A program made the position numbers and the translations under genes. DNA of 64,000 bases from Siderastrea radians. Its lineage: Eukaryota > Cnidaria > Anthozoa > Scleractinia > Rhizangiidae. Location: the NCBI GenBank assembly GCA_964017195.1, contig OZ024887.1:7167032-7231031 (forward strand), in the 5' to 3' direction. Positions 10,751 through 22,180 of the stretch are shown here, one piece after another (positions within the stretch are counted from its first letter, which is position 1; every line of letters begins with the position of its first letter). A model generated the notes under the pieces. That model saw only the letters and a list, made by a program, of their open reading frames with translations, did no database searches and was not told where the DNA came from.

Positions 10751-12056
10751 GCCACAGCGAATTTTGTTTCTTGTATATTTGTAACGGGTTAATTTAGTGT
10801 GGTACGCAAAATTAAATAGTGACTGAACTGATCCGTTTATTGAAACGTCGCATGTTGAAGATTTTGAAATCTCCACTGAGGTCATATATCCTGTATATCT
10901 GATATTTGAATGAGATCTTGTGTGGCTTTCGCCTGTTATATTCTTGTCAGTTGAATTTGACCTCTATAGTTGTGTCTGTTAGCGATTTGCGGCTTTTACG
11001 TCTCAGGGTTTGCTCGTATGAATCGCTAACATAAAGGATAATTAGACGTAGTATTGACTGAAGCACAGTTCAGCCTTCAATTCACTGTGCAACTCAGACA
11101 CGTTGCATAACTGTAAAGATGCTGCAACGCCAACTTCTCTGGTAAAAGGGATCTATTAAAAGGAACCTAATTTCGGTCCAAAAAATATGAAGACCAGAGA
11201 AATATTCCACTAAACTGGTTGAAAAGGCGGATGCAATTGTAGCGTGAAATCAAAGATTCGACTCTATTCTTTGGGAAGAAACGGCAAGTATCGATCAATT
11301 AGGAAATCACTTTACAAATAAATCATTTTCAACTTAATCTTCAAGATGCCTGTGTATATTTTATGAAGAATCCCCATGCTTCTTTGCTATGCTTTGCTTA
11401 TGTTGGATTTTCTGCTTTATCAGGATTTTACCAGATCGTTCCTCCGGAGTCGTCGAATAGGGCGATGAAAACTAAGCACTTCCATCACTTGGCAATCCAG
11501 ACCTAGAGTCGTCGCTCTTGTCCGCAATCTTTTTTGGTTTCTGGACTTGTAAAGAATCTGTTTCACCAAACCCGTTTCATTTTATCGTCAGACACACCTC
11601 GGGTAGAAAGCAATTAGCAAATTTGTACACGAGCTCTTTGCAAAATGCATGGAGCGGCGCCTTTCCGAATTATTGAACTACACTAAACATTTTTGCCAGT
11701 ATTTGCCGCTTTTTGTGTCTGGTGCGTAGCACGTAGACACTATCGAAAAGCGAAAGAAAATTCGATAAGTACTTCATATAATCGAAAATATGACGTAACA
11801 CGCACAAGGTTCTTACCAGGTTTACATTATCTTTTGGCTAACATGAAGTGGAGATTGAAGCGTCAGCACAAATATGTTTGGAACGCGTAAGCACGTCGAT
11901 ATATAATCGTTAAGACCAATCCTGACGAGTTTTAGGATATTCGACCAATTGGATTCGAGAAAAGAACGCCAGGGGTAATCGGAACCAAATGAATTCGAGG
12001 ACGAAAGATTACGAAAGATTACGACGAATCTCTGTGCCTTTGACCACGAAGAAATT
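10751..12056. other. No gene seen
   Basis: Contains a small hairpin with arms GTTAGCGATT and AATCGCTAAC (about 10979-11030). The 65-codon plus frame at 11693-11890 has no recognisable feature. Nothing else supported. Confidence 0.5.
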
Positions 12057-12439
12057 CACTGAGCGAGCGGAAATGCTGAGCAAGCGGAAACCTCTTTCAG
12101 CGACTGGGAAGAGGATTTGGTGAGTGAATATTTGCTTTTGTAACCTTTATGACGAATTTCTCTAAAAACTACTTTTTCAGTATGCCACAGTTTTCGAAAT
12201 ACGAGTCAATCTGGCCGAATAAAAGGCTTTAAAAGATACCTTCAAGTGTTCCATCTGTCGGCGCCAACAGCTGAATGTACACACTTGAATGACTACGCTG
12301 CATTCCAAAGCAAATACTAACCCTCTTTTGCGAAGAATCGAGTCCCGTTTGGGGATTATTGAGCCCCTTTTAGGCAAATTTGTGCCCCGTCTGGGGATTA
12401 TTGAGCCCCTCAGTTTTAGGGAGAATTGAGCCTTGTTTT

Positions 12440-12841
12440 GGGATTATAGAGCCCGTGAACGGATTAAATACAAAAACCAATTTGGGAAATGTATTTTGCG
12501 CTGCCACTGAACTGAAAACTCCTTTGATTGACGACACATCTGCGAAAGCTGCGGTCTATTTATGTAGTCAAAGTCATATTAAGAGTAGTAAAATCGTAAG
12601 CGTCGATTTATTAAAATCGACTGATGAGAGCTTGCTGTCTTCACGTGCGACAACAACTTGTAGACGTTTCAAAGTAGCCAAACAAATGAAACGACATAGG
12701 GACCGAGAGCCGTCTAGATTGTCGATGGAGAGGGTGTTAAGGTCCATGAGCAAAAGAAAAGCTAGAAACAAACTAAAGGTTTGGATTAGGAAGTCTATTC
12801 CGAAATCTTCGAAATTATACCGCTTTGCTACTGACGCCTGA
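12440..12841 (+). pseudogene. Basic N-terminal ORF fragment of an OTU-bearing element
   Basis: An open frame runs through the inner left TIR and ends at a TGA near 12841. Its last 60 residues are very basic (RFKVAKQMKRHRDREPSR, then MSKRKARNKLKVWIRK), as in nucleic-acid-binding N-terminal regions of transposon proteins. It has no ATG at its 5' end. The next frames up to 13025 are broken by stops, so it is probably the disrupted upstream part of the 2A/OTU protein that follows on the same strand. Confidence 0.4.
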
Positions 12842-13024
12842 TAAGTTTTGCTATTTCAAATATCTAAACAGATCCAACAGCTTTTTCACCAACATTGTTA
12901 ATCTAAACGGACTCGCTCCAAACAAGTTTTTAAAGAAAAGCAAACTGAAACTTAATACTTTGTTAGCTAACCGGCAAAAATAAAATCAAGTAGCCATACC
13001 AGAAGATCTTCTGTGTCAAAAATA

Positions 13025-13381
13025 AAACTTTTGACTTTAGGTGATATTGAATTAAATCCAGACCCCCAGCAAAATGTCAACACGCAAACTATATTATCAC
13101 TAGGCTCCACCACATTATTAAACTTTCGATTATGGGAGCTGGGATTGAGACCCCTAGATGTTGGTGGTTAAGGTGACCGTTTCTTTAGAGCTGTTTCTCA
13201 TCAGTTTTATGGTGACCCATGTCATCACTTGCATGTTAGGCAAGTTGGTATTAATTATTTGAGAGCAAACCTAGGACACTTCATTGAAAGCGACACCGAG
13301 AATTCATGGAATGAATCTTTGACTAATATGTTACTGCAAGGTTCATGGTGTGATGCACTCATTGTTCAAGCAGTTGCATGA
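13025..13381 (+). pseudogene. 2A-like peptide plus OTU cysteine-protease relic, inactivated
   Basis: One frame encodes LTLGDIELNPDP, close to the 2A ribosome-skipping consensus D-x-E-x-N-P-G-P with G changed to D. About 50 codons later comes an OTU-like domain: LRPLDVGG, stop, GDRFFRAVSHQFYGDP, then HHLHVRQVGINYLRANL, FIESDTENSW and LLQGSWCDALIVQAVA, ending at TGA 13379-13381. In active OTU proteases the loop reads G-D-G-(D/N)-C-F-F-R-A. Here the first Asp codon is TAA (13169-13171) and the nucleophile Cys is Arg (CGT, 13178-13180), so both the frame and the catalytic site are lost. OTU domains after 2A peptides occur in metazoan transposon proteins. Confidence 0.75.
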
Positions 13382-13784
13382 GTTTGACTACATAAATATA
13401 CCACAGCTTTCGCAGATGTGTCATCGATCAAAGTAGTTTTCAGTTCAGTGGCAGCAGATTTTCTAGCTATACGAAATACATTTCCCTAATTGGGCTTTGT
13501 ATTTAATCCCTTCACAGGCTTTCTAATCCCAAAACAGGGCTCAATTCTTCCCACACGGGGCTCAAATTTCTCCAAAAGGGGCTCAATAACGTACCCCAAA
13601 CGAAGCTCGATTCTTCGTAAAAGAGGCTTAGTAGTTGCTTTGGAATGCAGCGTAGTCATCAAAGCGTGTACATTCAGCTGTTAGCGCTGAGAGCATTGAA
13701 ATTCATCATAAAGGTTAACAAAGCAAACGTTCACTCACCAAATGCTCTTCGCAGTCGCTAAAAAAGGTTTCCGCTCGCTCAGTG

Positions 13785-14267
13785 TATCAAAGATACAATC
13801 TCGCACTAGACACATATACGCATTGCGGACCTATTTTTAAGGTAATAGGAAATGAACGACATAACTGTGTCTAATCAAAAACTCAGTCGCCTCCAAGAGG
13901 CCAACTTTCAGAAGACACAAACCTCCGATAACTTTCCCATTGGAACGCCGTGAAAACATACAACGTCTGAACAAGGTATGCAGCAAATACTGCACTGTAA
14001 CATGGGTAAATAGCCAGAAAAGGGAGGAATGGACAGTGCATATAAAAGAAGGGATTTAAGAACGGTGGATTTGTGCTACAACTCTACCACCTTCTTCTCG
14101 ACGGCGATCCGCCATTTTTTTTTCTTGGCGGACCAATTAAAGTGCGGACGCAAAAGGCAACAAGGTTTCGCGGGAACACTCATTCTAAACTAGCCAAAGG
14201 TGTAAATACGCTGTTGCCCATATGCATGGGAGATCGAGGCTCCTACGTGATATGTTCCTGGTTCTGA
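13785..14267. other. No gene seen
   Basis: Between the OTU element and a short dispersed repeat. Short unsupported frames only. Confidence 0.5.
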
Positions 14268-14360
14268 CTGTAAATATCGAGAATCGGTGGACAGCCTCCA
14301 AAAATCGAAAATCCTGATAACTTGCCAGAAGAACACTTTTGGGGTGCTATCTTCAAAAAT
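14268..14360 (-). repeat. Dispersed repeat, inverted copy at 41310-41402
   Basis: About 90 bp, read on minus as TTTTTGAAGATAGCACCCC through TCTCGATATTTACAG, nearly identical to plus 41310-41402, 27 kb away. Function unknown. Confidence 0.7.
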
Positions 14361-14756
14361 AACAGAAAGCCGTGACTCGCAGAACCTCGCGAAGCTTGGG
14401 CAAGGGTGCACCACAAAATTGAGCGATGGGGGTGGTGAGGGGATAGAATTTCGGTTTAACTGGAGGTGTGGATGGGTGGCCACAATGGTCCCGAATTGAG
14501 AGTTAAGATCGACATTCTGGTTCCCAGTCACTTCCATGTAACTTGCATCCAATCCTCTGTCATGTATACGAAAATACGTTCAGCCCCCCCACACCCACCC
14601 ACCTCTCTTCATTCTGACGTAAGGTAAATTGCTCTCTAGAGAGGATGTATAGTATTGCTGTGGACCTGTTGTCCAAGACAATATGCGCGGTGTTTCTGTT
14701 TATTGACCTATGTTGAAAACATAGGGTCTTAGCCAGCGTGAAGTTTTTCGCTTTCT
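14361..14756. other. No gene seen
   Basis: Low-information sequence with a C/A-rich run near 14585-14605. At 14700-14727 a short hairpin around CCTATGTTGAAAACATAGG. Confidence 0.5.
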
Positions 14757-14800
14757 ATGTTTGTTTGTTTGTTTGTATGTTTGTATGTATGTATGTATTT
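14757..14800 (+). repeat. TTTG/TATG microsatellite
   Basis: Tandem GTTT then GTAT units. Confidence 0.85.
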
Positions 14801-14805
14801 CTGAT

Positions 14806-14941
14806 CCGGGGGGGAATCCCATGTGAGACTGGGCGGGGATGTTCTTCATTCGACCTGTAAAAGATGCCATTCTAAAACAGACGGAGAACACGAGACGACG
14901 AGCATCCATGCACCTTTCGCATGGGAGTGCACCCCCCGGGG
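14806..14941. mobile_element. Short MITE with G-run ends
   Basis: The ends are CCGGGGGGGAATCCCAT at left and the inverted ATGGGAGTGCACCCCCCGGGG at right (about 136 bp). It resembles the larger G-run MITE at 53832-54205 (GGGGGACTCCCATATGA ends) and the shared GGGCGGGGATG / GACGAGCATCC inner words. No coding. Confidence 0.6.
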
Positions 14942-17514
14942 AATTTATGTGGCACTATGTGGCACCAATCAGATTGAGCCTACTAAGCTAAGAGTACATT
15001 TCTACCAATGAAAGAGCTGCTTAGAATCCGTTTACTGAAGCTGAAGGTCAGACAAGGTTAAGCTTACTGGCCATGTTGAATGTACATATGGGGACGGAAC
15101 GGATCAGCACAAATGTGCTTTTCTACTTTTTCCTCTCGAATATTATATTTTCAGTAAAGACTTGGTGTGGTGGAATTGATGGTAATTTCCTAAAGCTATT
15201 GTAAGGGCAGATAAAATTGAACTTTGTCGTGGCAGTACGTGACAAAAACAATTAACCTCGTCCCAAAAATAGACTTGTTGACGAGAAACTGTAATTTAAT
15301 TTGTTCTTTTATGATTTGTGTTATGAAACAGCTGTTTTGGTTATGTATCTTTGAGCAAGATGTTGGTTGAAAAGATTGTATCTGTGCTTGATATGGATAC
15401 CTTTGACTGTACTTTGCAAGGTTTTTGAAACGGCTTTGTTTGGTAATTTGAAATTTATAGCGACGTGTTTATAAGATTGCAATTTGCATAAATTAGCTTG
15501 TTTATTCAAGCGTGTCAGTAGGTTTTTAAACCCTGTTTTCTCTTCCCATAATGCGGTTTAGTTTCAGTTTACGATGTTGTGTCCATGATTTATATCAGTC
15601 ATATCCACAGATTTTCCAGCCGACATAGAAATGATTTCTTTCTTGGTTTTATCATATACGGGAACATATGGTTTTTGAAATTTTTTAGCGAAGTGTTTAA
15701 GATAGTAATTTGCATAAATTAGCTTGTTCAAGCATGTCTGTAGGTTTTTAAACCTGTAATGTATACGGTAACATAGCGAGTTCACGGTACTTTGAAGCTT
15801 GGAAACTTCGTTAACTGCAAAACCAAAATGTACTTTTGAATCGTCTGGCAAAGGAATATGAAATACTCCCAGAAGGTGCGAATCTTTCCGTCGAAATTGT
15901 TCGAGAATTCCTTACTGCGGCGCATTTTTTGGAGAACTCGGTGCCAAGCTGCTGGCCGATGTCATCTTAACACGACGAACAGTGAAAAGTCCTAAAAAGT
16001 ACAGCAAATCACAGTTTACTTAAAGGAAACAAAATACCAGTCTGCATAGTCTGAGTAGTCTGCATGGTCTGCAGTCTGCACAGTCTGCAGTCTGCGTTTT
16101 AACATGACCGCAATGACTGTCCTCTCCTCAAATTGTTATCTACTACACTTGTTTCTTTCACATCTTGTTGTGGCTTCGATTTATATTCTTCAGTAATATG
16201 CAGACAATCATTAGTTGACCTTAACTGAGGTTTCAGTTTTAGATTTAATTTGAAATTCTTATGCAGTCGTTTTGTTCTCGTCAGTGTCAGTTTGACTTTT
16301 TAGCCTGTAGCCTACTAGCCTGATGGTTGCTCTATCTTCAATTTTGGTCCAACTGGGTTTTTAGCAGGATTTTGTTTTGCATTCCAAGGGTATTGTTGAG
16401 TAAACAAAAAAGCTGTTTTAGGTCCAGTTCGGACGCGGTACCTCTCATCAGTCTCATGTGCCGTACCAAATACCTTTTCGCTCCTAGGTCGTATTTAGGC
16501 GGCAAACTTTGCCGTACCCTGAGATTTTGGCTTGCCTAAGTGAAATCTGTCGAAAAAACTCATTTGGACACCGTACAACTGCCAAAAAACTACGTACTAC
16601 TTGTTATTGCACATGGGAGATGCTGCGTCTAAACTGGGACTTATGTACTCAGGTGCTATAGTGGAGGGGGAAGTATTTGCAAGAGTAATCGCGTGTGTTG
16701 TTTTGTCCTCAGAGTATGTCTTAAAAATCGCAAATCAGCGAGGATAAGACTTGTCATTTCAACATAGGTCAAGCACGCAATGCGTGCCTATGTTTTTGGT
16801 TGGGTGAGAGTAGGTTTATCAGAAGTGCAGTTCAAATTCCAACTTGGAACTTGTTATCTCCAACATTAACCCGGCTGTTTCCTTTAGATCCTGTTGTACA
16901 GTTTTTGTTCTATTTACTGGATATTGACAAGTGTCAATAGCTAAAACAATTCATTATTTCCCTTGAATGGTTGAGATACTGTAGTAGGAGTTTACTACTG
17001 CTGAAGAGTGATGCGGCGCATCAAAAAAATTATCCATTTTTACCCAAAGATTGAAATGAGAATAATACAGAATAATGGCAAGCAAAGCAAAGAGTTTCAT
17101 ACTGATGTGGTAGCATGTTTATTCATTTCCCCCAACATACTATAAAAATTGGATTAGATCTGATTGTCACAATAAAATTATACATTAACCCTTTGAAGCC
17201 CCAGTAACCCTACAATAGCAATGCTTTAATTAGGTCATCAGAATTAAGGATTTGATCACCAAACATGAATAGTGTTAATGTCAGTAGAAAGACGTTCTCT
17301 GCGCTAGTACTACAAGAAATGTATGAAGACCAGTAAGGAGAACTTACAGGTTTACTGGGGGCTTAAAGGGTCAATTAATTGGCATGGAAAGCAAGAGTAG
17401 CTAATTAAGGGAAAGGGTGAATGTAGATTATAGCATGAGAAACCTTTAGAAGTAAGTAAACTTTCACATAGACAAATCAAGTTGAAGGTGATCAGGATCT
17501 TAACTCCCATGATC
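14942..17514. other. Noncoding stretch with local repeats
   Basis: No gene recognised. A pair of direct repeats at about 15462-15535 and 15688-15757 shares TTTGCATAAATTAGCTTGTT and GTAGGTTTTTAAACC. An AGTCTGC-type microsatellite lies at about 16040-16095. The minus frame 15564-15851 spans one of the direct repeats and is not convincing. Confidence 0.5.
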
Positions 17515-17734
17515 TGGGCGACAAATTTCCCAATATAAAAGTAACCACATCTTCACGATTGATCAGTATGGGTACCGTAACAGCCCAAAAGAATTGAACT
17601 TTTCCCCATACCTGGGAACCACGCTTTGTACACAGTTTCCTTTAATCATGTCAAGGGCCCCTTAAGCCAAATTGTGAATGCAAATACGAAATAAATCATT
17701 GCTATGCTCTCGTACAGGTTACAAGAAAGCACGT
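17515..17734 (+). repeat. R1 (left part) of the 2-kb tandem repeat unit
   Basis: Matches the same section of R2 (about 25387-25598) and R3 (33043-33245), including AATTTCCCAATATAAAAG, CACATCTT-ACGATTGATCAG and AAATACGAAATAAATCATTG. It is cut at about 17735 by the insertion described next, and R1 resumes at about 22719 with TAGGCATTTACCAGTCG. Confidence 0.75.
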
Positions 17735-18469
17735 TCATGAGAACCCTCAGGCCTTAGAAACGGAAAGTTCAGTCATCTGAAATGACCGAACTTTGATCCC
17801 TACCCGCTATAAGACAATAGGAGCCGTTGACAGAGCACACAGCTGGATTCTCCTCTGGCCTCTAGTAAACGAATGTTAATCGTCAGTCACACGTCAACAC
17901 TTGACGAGGCACACAGTTGGACTCTCGTGTGTTCTCTGCTAAAACGAATGTTAACCATCAGTCACACGTCAACTTTTCACAGTGCTTGCGAAATATCGAA
18001 ACACCCAAGCGCAAGAACCGCTTCGCTTCCTTCTTTTTACTTGCGGTTCAGCTTTTCGATAGTTCGCCTCCGCTTCTTCAGACATGCCGTACTGAACCGA
18101 ATAATTAATAGTCATGCGAAGCAAGTAAACGCGACAGACAATACGACACGCAGTCAGTCCACTTTTTTCAGCGCGAGATTCAGGAGGGGGAGGCTAGGTG
18201 GGAGGGTGTTATAATTTGAAATTGTTGTACATACAAACATTAGACGACCTGGACTTGATGTTTTCGGTCATTTACTGCAATATTCTAGTAATGAATGGGT
18301 TAATTGGAAAATATATATATTCTCATAGTCTCATATTCTCATATTCTCTTATAATTATGCTTCATTCAGTTTTGTTTATCATTAGAAATTAGCAAGGGTA
18401 GGGTGAGTTGACATTTTTTATTGTCAGGAAGTAAGATATGTTCTTCATTTCCGTTTACAATTCCGCTCA

Positions 18470-21430
18470 GTGAGTCTATGATTAGTACTGTTTGTGTTAC
18501 ATTGAACTGTATGAGACGCAACACCCGCCAGTTCAGATGGATAAAAATATTAAGTGCGATCTTACATTTTGTGATCAGTAGCTGTTTATGTCACATCGAA
18601 CTGTATAAGGCGCAACACCCGCCAGTTCAGATGGACAAAAAAATTAAGTGCGATCTTAATTGTGATTAGTATTGTTTATGTTACATTGAACTGTATGAGG
18701 CGCAACACCCGCCAGTTCAGATGGATAAAAATATTAGTGCGAACTTACATTTTGTGATCAGTACTGTTTATGTTACATTGAACTGTATGAGGCGCAACAC
18801 CCGCCAGTTCAGATGCATAAAAATATTAAGTGCGATCTTAATTCTGTGATTAGTACTGTTTATGTTACATTGAACTGTATGAGGCGAAAAAAGGAACATC
18901 AACGAAATCTTAAAAATTATACTAGAGGCTCGAACATTGCCAACCATGCTTGGCAAAACAATCATTCAATTGATTTTGATGGCGCTACCGTGATAGACAA
19001 AGGCAATTACCGTATTCGAAGAACACTAGAATCCTGGCATACTGCCAAAACTGTCGGCGCAGACAATAATTCCAAACCGCTACCAAGACAATACTCTATC
19101 TTATTATAATTCTTATTTTGTCCGTTTTTGTCCATTTTTAGCTTTTTTACACTTCTATTTTATTCTTGTGTTTAATCTTTTCACACCCTCCCTTGCATAT
19201 ATTTCCAATCATGCGCTTTCATTTCTTTTTACATTCGTTAAAGGCTATAGTATAATAGCCGAAAGCTTATATTTCTCTTAAACTTTCTAAACCAGAGAAC
19301 GCTTTTTACATTTTTAGTACTGTTTATGTTACATTGAACTGTATGAGGCGCAACACCCGCCAGTTCAGATGCATAAAAATATTAAGTGCGATCTTAATTC
19401 TGTGATTAGTACTGTTTATGTTACACTGAACTGTATGAGGCGCAACACCCGCCAGTTCAGATGGATAAAAATATTAGGTGCGATCTTAAGTTTTGCGATC
19501 AGTACTGCTCATGTTACATCGAACTGTATGAGGGGTAACACCCGCCAGTTCAGATGGACAAAAAAATTAAGTGTGATCTTAATTCTGTGATTAGTATTGT
19601 TTATGTTACATTGAACTGTATGAGGCGCAACACCCGCCAGTTCAGATGGATAAAAATATTAGGTGCGATCTTACATTTTGTGATCAGTAGCTGTTTATGT
19701 CACATCGAACTGTATAAGGCGCAACACCCGCCAGTTCAGATGGACAAAAAAATTAAGTGTGATCTTAATTCTGTGATTAGTATTGTTTATGTTACATTGA
19801 ACTGTATGAGGCGCAACACCCGCCAGTTCAGATGGATAAAAATATTAGTGCGAACTTACATTTTGTGATCAGTACTGTTTATGTTACATTGAACTGTATG
19901 AGGCGCAACACCCGCCAGTTCAGATGCATAAAAATATTAAGTGCGATCTTAATTCTGTGATTAGTACTGTTTATGTTACATTGAACTGTATGAGGCGCAA
20001 CACCCGCCAGTTCAGATGGATAAAAATATTAGTGCGAACTTACATTTTGTGATCAGTACTGTTTATGTTACATTGAACTGTATGAGGCGCAACACCCGCC
20101 AGTTCAGATGCATAAAAATATTAAGTGCGATCTTAATTCTGTGATTAGTACTGTTTATGTTACATTGAACTGTATGAGGCGCAACACCCGCCAGTTCAGA
20201 TGGATAAAAATATTAGTGCGAACTTACATTTTGTGATCAGTACTGTTTATGTTACATTGAACTGTATGAGGCGCAACACCCGCCAGTTCAGATGCATAAA
20301 AATATTAAGTGCGATCTTAATTCTGTGATTAGTACTGTTTATGTTACATTGAACTGTATGAGGCGCAACACCCGCCAGTTCAGATGGATAAAAATATTAG
20401 TGCGAACTTACATTTTGTGATCAGTACTGTTTATGTTACATTGAACTGTATGAGGCGCAACACCCGCCAGTTCAGATGCATAAAAATATTAAGTGCGATC
20501 TTAATTCTGTGATTAGTATTGTTTATGTTACATTGAACTGGATGAGGCGCAACACCCGCCAGTTCAGATGGATAAAAATATTAGGTGCGATCTTACATTT
20601 TGTGATCAGTAGCTGTTTATGTCACATCGAACTGTATAAGGCGCAACACCCGCCAGTTCAGATGGACAAAAAAATTAAGTGTGATCTTAATTCTGTGATT
20701 AGTATTGTTTATGTTACATTGAACTGTATGAGGCGCAACACCCGCCAGTTCAGATGGATAAAAATATTAGTGCGAACTTACATTTTGTGATCAGTACTGT
20801 TTATGTTACATCGAACTGTATGAGGCGCAACACCCGCCAGTTCAGATGGATATTAAAGTGCAATCTTAAATTTTGTGATCAGTATTGTTTATGTTACATC
20901 GAACTGTATGAGGCGCAACACCCGCCAGTTCAGATGCATAAAAATATTAAGTGCGATCTTAATTCTGTGATTAGTATTGTTTATGTTACATTGAACTGGA
21001 TGAGGCGCAACACCCGCCAGTTCAGATGGATAAAAATATTAGGTGCGATCTTACATTTTGTGATCAGTAGCTGTTTATGTCACATCGAACTGTATAAGGC
21101 GCAACACCCGCCAGTTCAGATGGATAAAAATATTAGGTGCGATCTTAAGTTTTGCGATCAGTACTGCTCATGTTACATCGAACTGTATGAGGGGTAACAC
21201 CCGCCAGTTCAGATGGACAAAAATATTACGTGCAATCTTAATTCTGTGATTAGTATTGTTTATGCTACATCGAACTGTATGAGGCGCAACACCCGCCAGT
21301 TCAGATGGATATTAAAGTGCAATCTTAAATTTTGTGATCAGTATTGTTTATGTTACATCGAACTGTATGAGGCGCAACACCCGCCAGTTCAGATAAACAA
21401 AAATATTTTAAAGTGCGATCTTAAATACTG
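18470..21430 (+). repeat. 92-bp hairpin minisatellite, 27 units with higher-order order
   Basis: I count 27 occurrences of the core CAACACCCGCCAGTTCAG spaced 90-95 bp apart, from about 18520 to 21377. Each unit contains GAACTG...GGCG...CGCC...CAGTTC, a small stem-loop. From 19815 to 20460 two unit types alternate strictly (GCGAACTTACATTTTG versus GCGATCTTAATTCTG), giving a 184-bp dimer. A longer block recurs at about 923 bp (19629 versus 20552). The array is split once by the Penelope-like insertion. The 60-150 codon frames inside are periodic by-products of a unit near 31 codons, not genes. Confidence 0.9.
18887..19314 (+). pseudogene. 5'-truncated Penelope-like element, GIY-YIG-side C-terminus
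   Basis: Between minisatellite units lies a 3' coding fragment ending with a stop near 19108. It has SNIANHAWQNNHSIDF, GATVIDKGNYRIRRTLES and a C-terminal PLPRQYSILL, the pattern of the C-terminal region of Penelope-like RT/GIY-YIG proteins. About 200 bp of AT-rich 3' UTR follows. The insertion is flanked by an identical duplication of about 36-37 bp of minisatellite sequence (TAGTACTG...GAGGCG, 18851-18886 and 19315-19350). The fragment covers only the last about 70 residues; RT and most of the endonuclease are absent, so it is a dead 5'-truncated copy. Confidence 0.7.
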
Positions 21431-21463
21431 TGATTGGCACTGTTTACAAAATTTAAGTCATAC

Positions 21464-21738
21464 CTTGGTTCTGTCCAGCGTTCTTCTTTTATTCTCTTCG
21501 ACAAGTTCCTTCCATTTGGCATAGTAAACAATAGCCAGTTATTTAGCACGCGAATACGTGTCTCTTTCTTTCTGTTTTCGATTTTCTTGGCCTCTCTTTC
21601 CATAATCCGAGACAATCGTTTTCTTTTGTTTCTTTCATTTCTTATCCTGCGTTTCTCATCGATTAAATTTTCACGCGAGCGTCGTGACATGATCGTTCTT
21701 TCGAAAGCGCGCGCTTTCCCTTCAATTCCCGCTTCCAC
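21464..21738 (-). CDS. Basic, coiled-coil-like ORF, possible first exon
   Basis: The minus-strand ATG at 21736-21738 opens a frame rich in Arg, Lys and Glu (SRRSRENLIDEKRR, RNERNKRKRLSRIMERE, KIENRKKETRIRV) with heptad-like spacing. The sequence then changes to PNGRNLSKRIKEERWTEPR. A consensus-like donor (AAG|GTATGA) at 21462-21463 would end the exon there, with the minisatellite in its first intron. The frame continues only 10 codons past the donor. The composition suggests a nucleic-acid-binding N-terminus. No downstream exon was identified. The opposite-strand 187-codon frame is treated as a shadow. Confidence 0.35.
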
Positions 21739-22127
21739 GGCTTGTAACGCGATCGCTGGCTTAGTTGCCTCTGGCTTGCGTGTGCGCCCGCTATTTCATA
21801 ATCCGATATACCAAATTCGAATGGGCAGCGGCTTATCGCAAAACAATAGCGAAAATTGCTTATTACAGAGAAAGTACAACAAAGGAATTTTGAGCAAATT
21901 GATCTCTGTGGTGAAAATTACCGAAGTACATCACAATGATAACGTTAGGGATGACACCGTTGTTTTCGATGATGTGAACCTTTTTGTTTTCAATTAAAAA
22001 AAGCACTCGTGATTATTGTATATCATCATCGCGTCTGCACTCGATAAAAATCGTAGTGTCTTCACACAGGTAGCGCGACCACTGAAAGATCCTACAAAAG
22101 TTCGAAAAACAACTCAAGAAGCTTGAA

Positions 22128-22180
22128 TGTATTTATATGTATTGTATATGTATATGTATTGTTATCTGTATATGTATTGT
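22128..22180 (+). repeat. TATATGTAT-type microsatellite
   Basis: Irregular tandem ATGTATTG / TATATG words. Confidence 0.8.

Larger units (their letters stand above)
12057..13784. mobile_element. 1.7-kb element with about 450-bp inverted ends and OTU relic
   Basis: Left end from 12057 (CACTGAGCGAGCGGAAA) and right end to 13784 are inverted copies over roughly 450-500 bp. They include a GAGCCCC-rich block (about 12330-12460 and about 13510-13625) and a downstream block with ACATCTGCGAAAGCTG. The CACTG tips resemble CACTA/EnSpm elements, but no matching 2-3 bp TSD is evident. The middle carries a basic ORF and a 2A/OTU relic on plus. Confidence 0.7.

Noticed and set aside
14700..16775. 2-kb transposon with TTGACCTATGTTGAAA ends
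   Set aside because: Inverted 16-mers exist at both ends, but no TSD, no longer TIR and no internal symmetry; could be chance or a shared hairpin.
18470..21430. CRISPR-like regular repeats (also the 100-bp arrays at 51.4 and 57.7 kb)
   Set aside because: Whole units are repeated, with no unique spacers, no cas genes, and the DNA is eukaryotic. These are satellites.
18421..21524. Several 60-147 codon plus-strand frames with repeated peptides
   Set aside because: They follow the 92-bp unit, change frame with unit length, and appear only because the unit lacks stops in some frames. No start context or conservation as protein.
21434..21997. 187-codon plus-strand frame
   Set aside because: Opposite to a basic minus-strand frame with a better start and a donor site; composition is that of an antisense shadow.
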